Below are positions 52,385 to 60,084 of a DNA stretch of 64,000 nucleotides, piece by piece; position 1 is the first letter of the stretch; every line of letters begins with the position of its first letter. Under the pieces are notes generated by a model. It was not told where the DNA came from and made no database searches. It worked only from the letters and a program-made list of their open reading frames with translations. The stretch is taken from NCBI RefSeq assembly GCF_003148625.1, contig NZ_QGGO01000013.1:96839-160838 (forward strand). The letters run 5' to 3'. The position numbers and the translations under genes are program-made. The stretch comes from Arcicella aurantiaca. Lineage in GTDB: Bacteria; Bacteroidota; Bacteroidia; Cytophagales; Spirosomataceae.

Positions 52385-52430
52385 TACTAAGCGAAAAGCG
52401 ATTTGCGAGAAAGCGAATGGGTAAATCACT
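52385..52430. repeat. GCGAAAAGCGATTTGCGAG repeat, copy A
   Basis: The 46-base stretch holding AAGCGAAAAGCGATTTGCGA, upstream of the TPM gene, occurs again in reverse at 57424-57468 with three differences. Confidence 0.75.
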
Positions 52431-52498
52431 AAAAACCAAAACTTACACAATTTCTCTTTTACAAATCTCATCGATTAAGTAGAATTCTGTGCTACAAT

Positions 52499-52933
52499 TT
52501 ATCCAAACGAAATATCGTCTGGAAGCTCATTAATATCGTCGGACTGATAAGGGAAATAATGCTTCAATTGCTCTCCTGCCAAGTGGATAGCTTTTACCAA
52601 ACCTTCCGTAAAAAGTCCTTGGGCAAAATGAGTTTTTAGTAAAGCTTTAGTCGATTCCCAGAAGTTTTCGGGAACAACTTTATCTATTCCTTTATCTCCT
52701 AAAACGGCAAATTTGCGGTCGTCAATCGAAAGATAAAACAACACACCATTTTGTTGAGCAGTATTATTCATGCCAATATTCACGAAAACTTCCGCAGCAC
52801 GGTCGAGAACATTTTCGGTAGCACAAATTTTTTCGATATGAATACGAATTTCTCCCGAGCTATTAAGTTCTGCGGCTTGAATAGCCTTTGTAATTTCTGT
52901 TTTTTGGGAATCAGTAAGAAAATTTTGGGGCAT
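52499..52933 (-). CDS. TPM-domain protein, soluble
   Basis: The 144-residue protein has the TPM fold (LNSSGEIRIHIEKICATENVLDRAAEVFVNIGMNNTAQQNGVLFYLSIDDRKFAVLGDKG, about residues 18-80), without a signal peptide or membrane segment. It lies between lemA and the longer TPM gene on the same strand, the common order of this cluster. It presumably binds or supports the membrane TPM/LemA proteins. Confidence 0.85.
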   Translation of the reverse strand: MPQNFLTDSQKTEITKAIQAAELNSSGEIRIHIEKICATENVLDRAAEVFVNIGMNNTAQQNGVLFYLSIDDRKFAVLGDKGIDKVVPENFWESTKALLKTHFAQGLFTEGLVKAIHLAGEQLKHYFPYQSDDINELPDDISFG

Positions 52934-52955
52934 GATTTTTCAGTTTCAGGTTAAT

Positions 52956-53037
52956 GGAGAAGGGAAAACGGCAAACGGTTCACGGTAAAATATTCACCGT
53001 TTACCGTGAACCATTTACCATGAACCGTTTATCCAAA
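52956..53037. repeat. Word-type inverted repeat in the lemA-TPM gap
   Basis: GGTTCACGGTAAA at 52977-52989 is the exact complement of 53000-53012. Related ACCGTTT words extend it to both sides. It lies inside what should be one operon. Confidence 0.7.
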
Positions 53038-53041
53038 AATA

Positions 53042-53635
53042 TTATTTTGAACCTCCAAAATCAACCGTTGGAGCTTTTGATGCACCTGCGTCAGCTTCAA
53101 AGTATCCTTTTGTAGCAAAACCTGAGAAACTTGCAATTAAGCTATTAGGGAAAGTAACAATTTTGTTGTTATAACCTTTAACTGTATCGTTGAAACGGTC
53201 TCTTTGTTCTTTGATACGGTTTTCTGTTCCTTCTAATTGCGACTGTAGCTCAGAGAAATTTTCAGTTGCTTTTAATTGTGGATAGTTTTCTGCCACAGCC
53301 ATCAAACGTGATAACGAACCACTTAATTGGCTTTGTGCTGCCTGATATTTTTGGATATTTTCAGGTGTTAAATCATTAGCATCTAACTTAATTTGTGTTG
53401 CACTGGCACGTGCTGAAATCACATCGGTAAGTGTTCCTTTTTCAAAGTTGGCAACACCTTGTACGGTTTTTACCAAGTTCGGGATTAAATCTGCACGACG
53501 TTGATAAGCTGTTTGTACTTTAGCCCATGATGCTTGTACATCTTGATTGCTGGTAGCCATACCGTTTCTAACACCGATACCCCAAAATAATAACACAGCA
53601 GCTACGGCTAATCCGATAAGAAGGTTTCTTGACAT
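53042..53635 (-). CDS. lemA: LemA-family protein
   Basis: The 197-residue protein has an N-terminal anchor (LLIGLAVAAVLLFWGIGV, residues 4-21) and the helical LemA domain with VQASWAKVQTAYQRRADLIPNLVKTVQG (about 33-60) and YPQLKATENFSELQSQLEGTENRI (about 118-141). LemA proteins are inner-membrane helical bundles with an unknown role, commonly with TPM proteins. It is the first gene of the cluster. Confidence 0.92.
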   Translation of the reverse strand: MSRNLLIGLAVAAVLLFWGIGVRNGMATSNQDVQASWAKVQTAYQRRADLIPNLVKTVQGVANFEKGTLTDVISARASATQIKLDANDLTPENIQKYQAAQSQLSGSLSRLMAVAENYPQLKATENFSELQSQLEGTENRIKEQRDRFNDTVKGYNNKIVTFPNSLIASFSGFATKGYFEADAGASKAPTVDFGGSK

Positions 53636-53753
53636 AGTTTTGATTAATTTTTAATTTGAATTTGTTGGGAATTTGAAAATCAACCTTGAAACGATAAAAA
53701 AATGATTTGGACACATCTAACTCGTTTTCTTTATTAGTGTTTCAAATTCTGTC

Positions 53754-53761
53754 CAAATGTA
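53754..53761 (-). promoter_or_regulatory. -7 box for lemA
   Basis: The complement reads TACATTTG, matching TAnnTTTG. A CAAA (TTTG on the minus strand) lies 17 bases further up, slightly close. The leader would be about 115 bases. Confidence 0.35.
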
Positions 53762-53864
53762 GATATTTTTTTGAAATCCAAATAATATCTATGTTGAATA
53801 TTTGAGTTTTAGGGGGTAACGGTTGTTTTTGATTATGAATTGGGGTTTTTGATGGTCAAATAAA

Positions 53865-53901
53865 TTAGTTTTACCAACTTTTTGAAAGTTGGTAAAACTA
53901 A
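53865..53901. terminator. Hairpin after the photolyase gene
   Basis: TTAGTTTTACCAACTTT and its exact complement enclose only three bases. It sits 14 bases past the photolyase stop. The arms resemble the TTTCAACTT word of the palindromes around greA. Confidence 0.6.
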
Positions 53902-53915
53902 CATTTCCATAAAAT

Positions 53916-55361
53916 CTATCCTTTAATCCACTTTTTCACATCAACAATCGGATTGGGGTAATCTACGCCCAACCGCACGCCAAATTTCTTCTGTTCTTCA
54001 TTACTCAATAGTCCAACTAAATGTATTTTTTCGTTGGGAACTTCCGATAATTCTGGCAACCAATATTTTACATACTCGCCTTTGCCGTCGTAATTGGTGG
54101 CTTGTTTCAGAATATTGAAATAGCGGTTTTCTCGTGGGTCGTTGCCTACGCCTGCCACATAAAGCCAATTTCCCCAATTAGAACAAACGTCATAATCAAT
54201 CAACTGACTCTCGAACCATGCTGCTCCCCAACGCCAATCAATTTGTAAATCTTTTACTAAAAAGCTCGCTACATTTTGCCTTCCCCGATTCGACATAAAT
54301 CCTGTTGCCAATAATTCTTTCATATTGGCATCAATTAAAGGCACGCCAGTTTCTCCTAAACGCCATTTTTCAAAGATGGGGAAAACCCCACCCAACCCTC
54401 CCCGAGAGGGAGGGCTTTTGATGTCGATAGCCCTCCCTTTCGGGGAGGGTTGGGTGGGGTTTCCTTTCAATCCCGATTTATAAAAGATTTTATTACCAAA
54501 TTTCATTGCTACAAATCGGAAATAATCACGCCAAAGTAATTCAAAAATCAACCAATAAGTTGATTCATTTTGAGTACGTTCTGCTTCATATTTCTTGATT
54601 TCTTCATAAATATATCGTGGTGAAATACAGCCATTGGCTAACCAAAGGGAGAATTTGGAAGAATAATCAAGCCCTAACATTTCATTTCGAGTTTCTTTAT
54701 AGACTTTCAATAAATCTTTTTCCCAGAAGTAATCGTTTAAACGATTGATTCCTTCATCTTCTCCACCTTTAAAAATAGTATTGGTGTTTTGGGGTAAGCT
54801 TGGAATTTCGACTAAACCTATAGTTTCCTTAAAAATCAGATTGGTAGGCGTTTTAAAAACAGGACGAATTTTAGCATTTCGTTCAACCTTATTTCTGAAT
54901 TGCGTAAAAATATCAGGTAAATTCTCCACGTCCATTGGCAAATCATCTATGTGATAAAGTGTTGATTGCCAAAAGAACTTTATTTTTCGTCCATCAGCTT
55001 TTAGTTGTGCTTCTACTACTGAATCTACATCTATTTCTTCTTGTGTAATTTCTTCCGAAGTATAAACTTCATCGGCTTGAATTTCTTTGGCTAAAGCGGG
55101 AATAATATCTTCAGGAAAACCCATTCTGACGATAAGATTGGAATTGATTTTCTGTAAATTTTCTCGCAGATTCTGCACAGATTCTATCAAGAATTGACGA
55201 CGTAATTCTCCTGTCTTGGCGAATCCAAGATGATGTTCTTGAAAAATACGGGGGTCAAAAATATAGACGGGAATTACTTCCGAAGTTTTTTCGGAAGCCT
55301 TAAAAAGTGCTTCGTGGTCGTGAATTCGCAAGTCGTTACGATACCAAAGTAAGATTTTCAT
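53916..55361 (-). CDS. Cryptochrome/photolyase, DASH type
   Basis: I start at MKILLWYRNDLR at 55361, the canonical family start; a frame open 72 codons further up only reads the repeat array. The 481-residue flavoprotein has the N-terminal antenna domain (1-130) and the FAD domain (SKFSLWLANGCISPRYIY, about 245; FMSNRGRQNVASFLVKDLQIDWRWGAAWFES, about 366-396; NWGNWLYVAGVGNDPRENRYFN, about 405-426). It repairs UV-induced dimers or senses blue light. About 28 residues between YKSGLKG and IFEKWRLGE (region 325-355) are encoded by an 80-base palindrome and are not part of the usual family pattern. Confidence 0.9.
   Translation of the reverse strand: MKILLWYRNDLRIHDHEALFKASEKTSEVIPVYIFDPRIFQEHHLGFAKTGELRRQFLIESVQNLRENLQKINSNLIVRMGFPEDIIPALAKEIQADEVYTSEEITQEEIDVDSVVEAQLKADGRKIKFFWQSTLYHIDDLPMDVENLPDIFTQFRNKVERNAKIRPVFKTPTNLIFKETIGLVEIPSLPQNTNTIFKGGEDEGINRLNDYFWEKDLLKVYKETRNEMLGLDYSSKFSLWLANGCISPRYIYEEIKKYEAERTQNESTYWLIFELLWRDYFRFVAMKFGNKIFYKSGLKGNPTQPSPKGRAIDIKSPPSRGGLGGVFPIFEKWRLGETGVPLIDANMKELLATGFMSNRGRQNVASFLVKDLQIDWRWGAAWFESQLIDYDVCSNWGNWLYVAGVGNDPRENRYFNILKQATNYDGKGEYVKYWLPELSEVPNEKIHLVGLLSNEEQKKFGVRLGVDYPNPIVDVKKWIKG
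54383..54462. repeat. 80-bp GC-rich palindrome inside the photolyase gene
   Basis: Arms 54383-54416 and 54429-54462 (AAACCCCACCCAACCCTCCC...) are complementary over 34 bases with one mismatch. The reading frame crosses both arms, giving NPTQPSPKGR and SPPSRGGLGGVF. The composition is far more GC-rich than the gene around it. Confidence 0.9.
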
Positions 55362-55364
55362 ATT

Positions 55365-55594
55365 TGTAGCAACGGACAGCCTTGTCCGTAAAGTTTCTTG
55401 AACAACGGACAGCCTTGTTCGTAAAGTTTCTTGAACAACGGACAAGGCTGTCCGTAAAATTTCTTGAACAACGGACAAGGCTGTCCGTAAAGTTTCTTGA
55501 ACAACGGACAGCCTTGTCCGTAAAGTTTTTTGCACAAGGGACAAGGCTGTCCGTAAAGTTTCTTGAACAACGGACAAGGCTGTCCGTTGCTACA
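55365..55594. repeat. Array of seven palindromic cores with flipped orientation
   Basis: The 230-base array starts TGTAGCAACGGACA and ends in the complement TGTCCGTTGCTACA. The 33-base unit is an 18-base palindrome (ACGGAC-6-GTCCGT) plus the spacer AAAGTTTCTTGAAC. The central six bases alternate between AGCCTT and AAGGCT (units 1, 2 and 5 against 3, 4, 6 and 7) while the spacer keeps one direction. It fills the whole gap: the methyltransferase stop lies inside its end, and the photolyase ATG is three bases beyond the other end. Confidence 0.95.
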
Positions 55595-56312
55595 CTTCTA
55601 ATACCACCTCCCAACGAAATGCCCATTTCCAACGAATGGAATATTTAGTAAAACCAGCTTGTTGAATAATTTTCTCTAAATCATCACGACGAAAAGCACG
55701 CCAAACGGAAAGTTTAGCGTCATTCTTAACCAAATAAGATTTTAGAAATAGTTTGGTAATCCAAGCGATGGAATGATAGGCAAACCAATGGCGGTGAATA
55801 TCATTAATAACTATTCCGATACGACTTTGTTTTTTGAATTGCGTAAAGATTTTGACTAAACTTTCATCGTCGAAATGATGACAGAAAAGCGTCATGGTGA
55901 TTATATCGAAAGACTTTTCTTTAAATGCTTCTGAGAAAATGTTTTGGTGTAAATAATTAATATTCTCGTAATTGGCGGTTCGTTTCTTAGCAAAATCTAT
56001 CATAAAATCATTGGCATCAATACCAATAAACTCTGCATTAATCCCTTTTCTTTTTGCCCAATTTGCCATAACCACCAACATATCGCCTCCCCCACAACCG
56101 AGGTCTGCGATATTTAATTGTGATTGGTGATTGGTGATTGGTGAATTGGTATTTGCTATCAATTTTGACAATCCACTAACCGTTACTTGATTTCCGCCCA
56201 AATATTTATTTATCAACGCCAATTCTTCCAGATTCTGACGAAGGGCATCATTATCTAATTCAAGGTCGTCAATCAACTCCTTTTCATTACTTCGGTATGA
56301 TAGATTTGGCAT
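55590..56312 (-). CDS. Class I SAM-dependent methyltransferase
   Basis: The 240-residue protein has motif I LNIADLGCGGGDMLV (about 68-82), motif II in EFIGIDAND (about 97), and FDIITMTLFCHHFDD (about 138). A Trp/His-rich C-terminus (NDIHRHWFAYHSIAW) is typical of methyltransferases of the UbiE-like fold found in Bacteroidota polyketide or flexirubin clusters. The stretch NTNSPITNHQSQLN (about 52-66) is encoded by tandem GTGATTGG words and looks like an in-frame insert. Its stop is supplied by the adjacent repeat array. The substrate is unknown. Confidence 0.85.
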   Translation of the reverse strand: MPNLSYRSNEKELIDDLELDNDALRQNLEELALINKYLGGNQVTVSGLSKLIANTNSPITNHQSQLNIADLGCGGGDMLVVMANWAKRKGINAEFIGIDANDFMIDFAKKRTANYENINYLHQNIFSEAFKEKSFDIITMTLFCHHFDDESLVKIFTQFKKQSRIGIVINDIHRHWFAYHSIAWITKLFLKSYLVKNDAKLSVWRAFRRDDLEKIIQQAGFTKYSIRWKWAFRWEVVLEV

Positions 56313-56330
56313 ATATTTGTGGGTAAATTA

Positions 56331-56442
56331 GCTATAAGCTTTAGGCATTAAGCGGTATGCTAAAAAACATAACCCCTAAAGCCTAAAGGTAAAGCGTAAA
56401 TATTTTTTTACATATAACTTACAGCATAAAGCCTAAAGCACA
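56331..56442. repeat. Word-type inverted repeat between divergent genes
   Basis: GCTTTAGGCATTAAGC words on the left are mirrored by GCATAAAGCCTAAAGC on the right. It fills the gap between the methyltransferase and the SDR gene. Confidence 0.6.
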
Positions 56443-56447
56443 AGAAC

Positions 56448-57236
56448 ATGAATCTAAATTTAAAAAATAAAAATGCCATTGTATGTGGTAGTACGCAAGG
56501 ACTTGGGCGTGCCTCTGCCATTGAATTGGCTCTGTTAGGAGCAAATGTAACGCTTGTGGCTCGTAATGAAGATTCTCTCAATGAGACTTTACACCGTTTA
56601 GACTGTTCACAAGGTCAACACCATTCTTATTTCGTTGCTGACTTCTCTAAACCTGACGAATTGAAAGCAGGCATAGAAAATTATTTAAAGCAAAATCCAA
56701 TTGTTCATATTTTAGTAAACAATACGGGCGGGCCCGCAGGCGGTGCTATTATTGATGCTAAATTAGAAGAATTTACGCAAGCATTTTCTAATCACCTAAT
56801 TTGTAATCATATTCTGGTACAAGCTTGCGTACCAAGTATGAAAGCTGAACAGTTTGGACGAATCATCAATATTATTTCTACTTCGGTAAAAGAACCAATT
56901 AATGGTTTGGGAGTTTCTAATACTACTCGTGGAGCGGTGGCATCGTGGTCAAAAACATTGGCAAATGAATTAGGGCAATTCGGAATTACAGTCAATAATG
57001 TTTTACCAGGTTATACCAAAACGGCTCGTTTAGATTTTGTAGTAAATTCCAGAGCAAAATCTGCTGATATTGCAGTTGGTGAAGTTGAAGAAATGATGAT
57101 GTCGGACGTTCCAGCAGGGCGTTTTGGCGAAGCTCATGAATTTGGTGCAGCCGTTGCTTTTTTGTGTAGTCCAGCCGCAGCGTATATCAATGGCGTAAAT
57201 TTACCCGTTGATGGTGGACGATTGAGTTGTATGTAA
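56448..57236 (+). CDS. SDR-family protein lacking the YxxxK active site
   Basis: The 262-residue protein has a normal SDR cofactor loop (CGSTQGLGRASAIEL, residues 13-27) and NNTGGPAGG (about 90). After the catalytic Ser position (IISTSVKEP) the usual Tyr-x3-Lys is replaced by SNTTRGAVASW, with Asn and Arg. A C-terminal INGVNLPVDGG is normal. This SN..R form is a recognised SDR subgroup, so it may work by other chemistry or only bind a cofactor. The genes around it give no clue to its substrate. Confidence 0.85.
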   Translation: MNLNLKNKNAIVCGSTQGLGRASAIELALLGANVTLVARNEDSLNETLHRLDCSQGQHHSYFVADFSKPDELKAGIENYLKQNPIVHILVNNTGGPAGGAIIDAKLEEFTQAFSNHLICNHILVQACVPSMKAEQFGRIINIISTSVKEPINGLGVSNTTRGAVASWSKTLANELGQFGITVNNVLPGYTKTARLDFVVNSRAKSADIAVGEVEEMMMSDVPAGRFGEAHEFGAAVAFLCSPAAAYINGVNLPVDGGRLSCM

Positions 57237-57241
57237 GGCAA

Positions 57242-57279
57242 AATCTTTCCCGTGTAAATTTCAAAACACGGGAAAGATT
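57242..57279 (+). terminator. Hairpin after the SDR gene
   Basis: AATCTTTCCCGTGT and its exact complement enclose ten bases. No T-run follows. Confidence 0.6.
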
Positions 57280-57291
57280 GCTACTTATAAT

Positions 57292-57395
57292 AGACTTCCT
57301 GCGAAAGTGTTTTAAGTCGTAAAACAACATCTTTTCGGCTACAAATAGCGAAAATATACCATTTTTCAATCATAAAACACTTTCGCAGGAAGTCT
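57292..57395. repeat. 104-bp element with exact 23-bp terminal inverted repeats
   Basis: AGACTTCCTGCGAAAGTG... at 57292-57314 is the exact complement of 57373-57395. The 58-base centre is AT-rich. It resembles a miniature inverted-repeat element. Confidence 0.85.
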
Positions 57396-57423
57396 AATGT
57401 TGAAAAAGAAGCGATTGACTCTT

Positions 57424-57468
57424 GGTGATTTACTCATTCTCTTTCTCGCAAATCGCTTTTCGCTTAAC
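57424..57468. repeat. GCGAAAAGCGATTTGCGAG repeat, copy B (reverse)
   Basis: The complement reads AAGCGAAAAGCGATTTGCGA and matches copy A at 52385-52430 with three differences. It lies just past the NUDIX stop. Confidence 0.75.
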
Positions 57469-57472
57469 ATAT

Positions 57473-57904
57473 CTACTTCCATTCTTGCCTAACTTTTCCA
57501 ATATATTCAAATCCTTGAGCAAGCACTTTTTGCAATTCAAGACCAACATTTGGATACATATCTAAATTGTGTAATTCTTCAAGGGGCTTCCAAAGCACTT
57601 CCAAAGCTGAAGTTTCTTTAGGGTTCAGTTCTGGTTTTCCATTCAAAATTTTTGCACTAAAAACACAATGTAAAACATCTTCTTTACCTTCAGGCATAAT
57701 GACGTCACCTGTCAAAAGCATCTCACCCAATTCAATATCAATTCCTAATTCTTCTTGTAATTCTCGTACAACAGTCGAAGCAAGCGTTTCGCCTTTATCC
57801 ACATTCCCTCCCGCTAAATTATAAACATCGGTATTACCATAACGGTACCGCATTAGTAAAATTCGGTTATTTTCAATGATTGCTACACTTGGACGTACTT
57901 TCAT
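57473..57904 (-). CDS. NUDIX hydrolase
   Basis: I start at MKVRPSVAI at 57904, the family-like beginning; earlier possible starts (57949, 57967) add a short hydrophobic stretch. The 143-residue protein has the NUDIX box GGNVDKGETLASTVVRELQEELGI (about 31-54), with Gly, Glu and the REL-x-EEL-x-G pattern. It removes nucleoside diphosphate-linked groups; the substrate is unknown. Confidence 0.88.
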   Translation of the reverse strand: MKVRPSVAIIENNRILLMRYRYGNTDVYNLAGGNVDKGETLASTVVRELQEELGIDIELGEMLLTGDVIMPEGKEDVLHCVFSAKILNGKPELNPKETSALEVLWKPLEELHNLDMYPNVGLELQKVLAQGFEYIGKVRQEWK

Positions 57905-58038
57905 ATTTTTTGTGATTAAGTAGGGGTAAATTATTCTACCGATTGTCATGCTAACGTTGATGAGCAATTCCCTTTTCTCCTCAAAAAAACCTCAAAAACG
58001 TTATTCTGACAAACATAAAAATTAAACTCTTAGAAACG

Positions 58039-58758
58039 ATGAAAAATCTATTAAAAACTTCTCTAATTCTTTTAATGATTATACTAAATAGTTGTATCAT
58101 TAAAATTGACAATGACCCTCTCCCACTTTCTGCTTATTATGAAATACGTCAAAGTTTTAATGTCCCCAACTTCAATAATATCAAAACAGGAAGTGCTTTT
58201 AAGATTAATGTGATTCAAGGGAATTACTACAAAGTCACCGCCACTGGCGATGAAACTGACATAGATGATTTGGATTTATATGTTCGCAATGGCACGCTTT
58301 ATGGCGGCTACAGAAACAATGCACGAAATAAACATTACACCATGAGAATTGATATTACCGTCCCTTCGCTTTCATCGGTTGAATTTTCGGGAGCAACAAC
58401 GGCGGATGTTAGTGGTTTTTATGCCAATACTTTTGATGTTATTTTATCGGGTGCGTCCAAATTATTTCTGGATATAGACGCTTCCAAACTTTACATGGAT
58501 ATTTCGGGTTCATCACAATTTACACCTTCGGGAGATGCTCAAAAAATCATTGGCGAAATCAGTGGTGCGTCCTTATTGAATACGCTAAATTTTCCTTCAG
58601 ACGAAATGGACATTAAAGTATCGGGAGCAAGCTCTGCCCGTGTTGATGTCTATAAATACTTAAAAGTAAATGCTTCGGGAGCAAGCAGAGTGCGTTATAG
58701 AGGAAATCCTACAACCACCATTAGTACCTCTGGAGCAAGTACCGTTGAAAGAGATTAG
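58039..58758 (+). CDS. DUF2807 head-GIN-type lipoprotein
   Basis: The 239-residue protein has a lipobox (ILNSC, Cys at residue 19). The rest is a beta-rich ladder in which the phrase SGAS recurs (ATTADVSG, VILSGASKLF, ISGASLLN, VSGASSAR, ASGASRVR, STSGASTVE). This is the DUF2807 (head GIN) fold, a surface or periplasmic domain of unknown function, the counterpart of the DUF4097 protein at 2.9 kb. Confidence 0.88.
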   Translation: MKNLLKTSLILLMIILNSCIIKIDNDPLPLSAYYEIRQSFNVPNFNNIKTGSAFKINVIQGNYYKVTATGDETDIDDLDLYVRNGTLYGGYRNNARNKHYTMRIDITVPSLSSVEFSGATTADVSGFYANTFDVILSGASKLFLDIDASKLYMDISGSSQFTPSGDAQKIIGEISGASLLNTLNFPSDEMDIKVSGASSARVDVYKYLKVNASGASRVRYRGNPTTTISTSGASTVERD

Positions 58759-58777
58759 TTTAGTTTTAGGATTTTGA

Positions 58778-58820
58778 CAAAACGTCTCGATTTTTTCTCT
58801 AAATTCGAGACGTTTTGTTT
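58778..58820 (+). terminator. Terminator after the DUF2807 gene
   Basis: CAAAACGTCTCGA and TCGAGACGTTTTG form an exact 13-base-pair stem with a T-rich tail. It ends two bases before the Nif3 gene. Confidence 0.8.
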
Positions 58821-58822
58821 TA

Positions 58823-59941
58823 ATGAATACCAAAAGAATGACCATCAGAGATATTACCAATTATTTAGAGCAACTTGCACCGCTCTCATACCAAGCCAGT
58901 TACGACAATGCAGGTTTAATTGTGGGTTATCCACAAACAGAAGTTACGGGCGTATTAGCTACGCTTGATTGCACCGAAGAAATCATTGAAGAAGCCATTG
59001 CCCGCAATTGTAATCTCATCGTGGCTCATCATCCCATCGTTTTTAAAGGTTTAAAACGGTTTAATGGTAAAAATTATGTTGAACGTGCCGTGATGCTCGC
59101 CATAAAAAATGATGTTGCCATTTATGCCACCCATACCAATCTCGACAGCGTAAAAGGTGGTGTAAACTATATGATTGCCGAGAAATTGGGTTTAGAAAAA
59201 CCTAAAATTCTATCCCCTCAAAAACAGATTTTAAAGAAATTAGTCGTTTTTGTTCCTCTTGAAAACTCGCAAACGGTTTTAGACGCCTTACATTCGGCGG
59301 GGGCTGGACAAATTGGTGAATATAAAAATTGTAGTTTTCGGGTAGAAGGCACAGGCACTTTTACACCCACAGGAGAAGCTAATCCACATATCGGAACACT
59401 CAATAAAGCCGAAGAAGTACGAGAAAATCGTTTGGAAGTAATATTTGACTCGCATCTCGAAAATCAAATTTTGAGAGCATTAAAAACGGCTCACCCTTAC
59501 GAAGAGGTTGCATATTATTTGAGTCTCTTAGAAAATGAAAATCAGGAGGTAGGTTCGGGCGTAATTGGCACATTATCAAATAGTTTATCCGAAAAAGATT
59601 TTTTAAATTATTTGGTAGAAAAAATGGGTTTAGAAACCTTACGTCATACACCACTCAGAGGAAAAGAAATCAAGAGAATTGCCGTCTGTGGAGGTGCAGG
59701 AGGCTTTTTATTGGGTGATGCCATCAGACAAGGAGCAGACGTTTTTATTACTGCCGATTACAAATATCACGAGTTTTTTGATGCCGATAATCAAATTATA
59801 ATCTGTGATATTGGACATTATGAATCAGAAGTTTACACAAAGGACTTAATTGTTAGGTATTTATCTGAAAAATTTAGTAATTTTGCGGTTCTCAAAAGTC
59901 AGGTCAATACCAATCCTGTCCGTTATTTTAGAAATTTGTGA
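58823..59941 (+). CDS. Nif3-like dinuclear metal protein
   Basis: The 372-residue protein has the metal site HHPIVFKG (about residues 69-76), ATHTNLDS (about 105-112) and the C-terminal GHYESEVYTK (about 333), with an inserted PII-like domain (about 125-260) as in bacterial Nif3/YbgI hexamers. Members bind two metals and act in GTP cyclohydrolase I-like or quality-control roles. The exact function is unknown. It starts two bases past the upstream terminator. Confidence 0.9.
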   Translation: MNTKRMTIRDITNYLEQLAPLSYQASYDNAGLIVGYPQTEVTGVLATLDCTEEIIEEAIARNCNLIVAHHPIVFKGLKRFNGKNYVERAVMLAIKNDVAIYATHTNLDSVKGGVNYMIAEKLGLEKPKILSPQKQILKKLVVFVPLENSQTVLDALHSAGAGQIGEYKNCSFRVEGTGTFTPTGEANPHIGTLNKAEEVRENRLEVIFDSHLENQILRALKTAHPYEEVAYYLSLLENENQEVGSGVIGTLSNSLSEKDFLNYLVEKMGLETLRHTPLRGKEIKRIAVCGGAGGFLLGDAIRQGADVFITADYKYHEFFDADNQIIICDIGHYESEVYTKDLIVRYLSEKFSNFAVLKSQVNTNPVRYFRNL

Positions 59942-60084
59942 TTAGTGATTTAGTAAATTGTACTTGTGAAGGCATACGTTGTTTATTTCATCAATGAAGC
60001 AACCTATTTTATCTTACAAATACAACTCTCAACCGCTACGGCGGAACGTTCACAACTCACTGAATATAAACCAAATACAACCAA

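Noticed and set aside
55361..55577. 72-residue N-terminal extension of photolyase reading QETLRT-type repeats
   Set aside because: It is only the open frame through the repeat array; the family start MKILLWYRNDLR lies at 55361.
55365..55594. Possible CRISPR or tandem-repeat protein
   Set aside because: All spacers are identical and the core is palindromic; open frames in several frames show that it is not coding.
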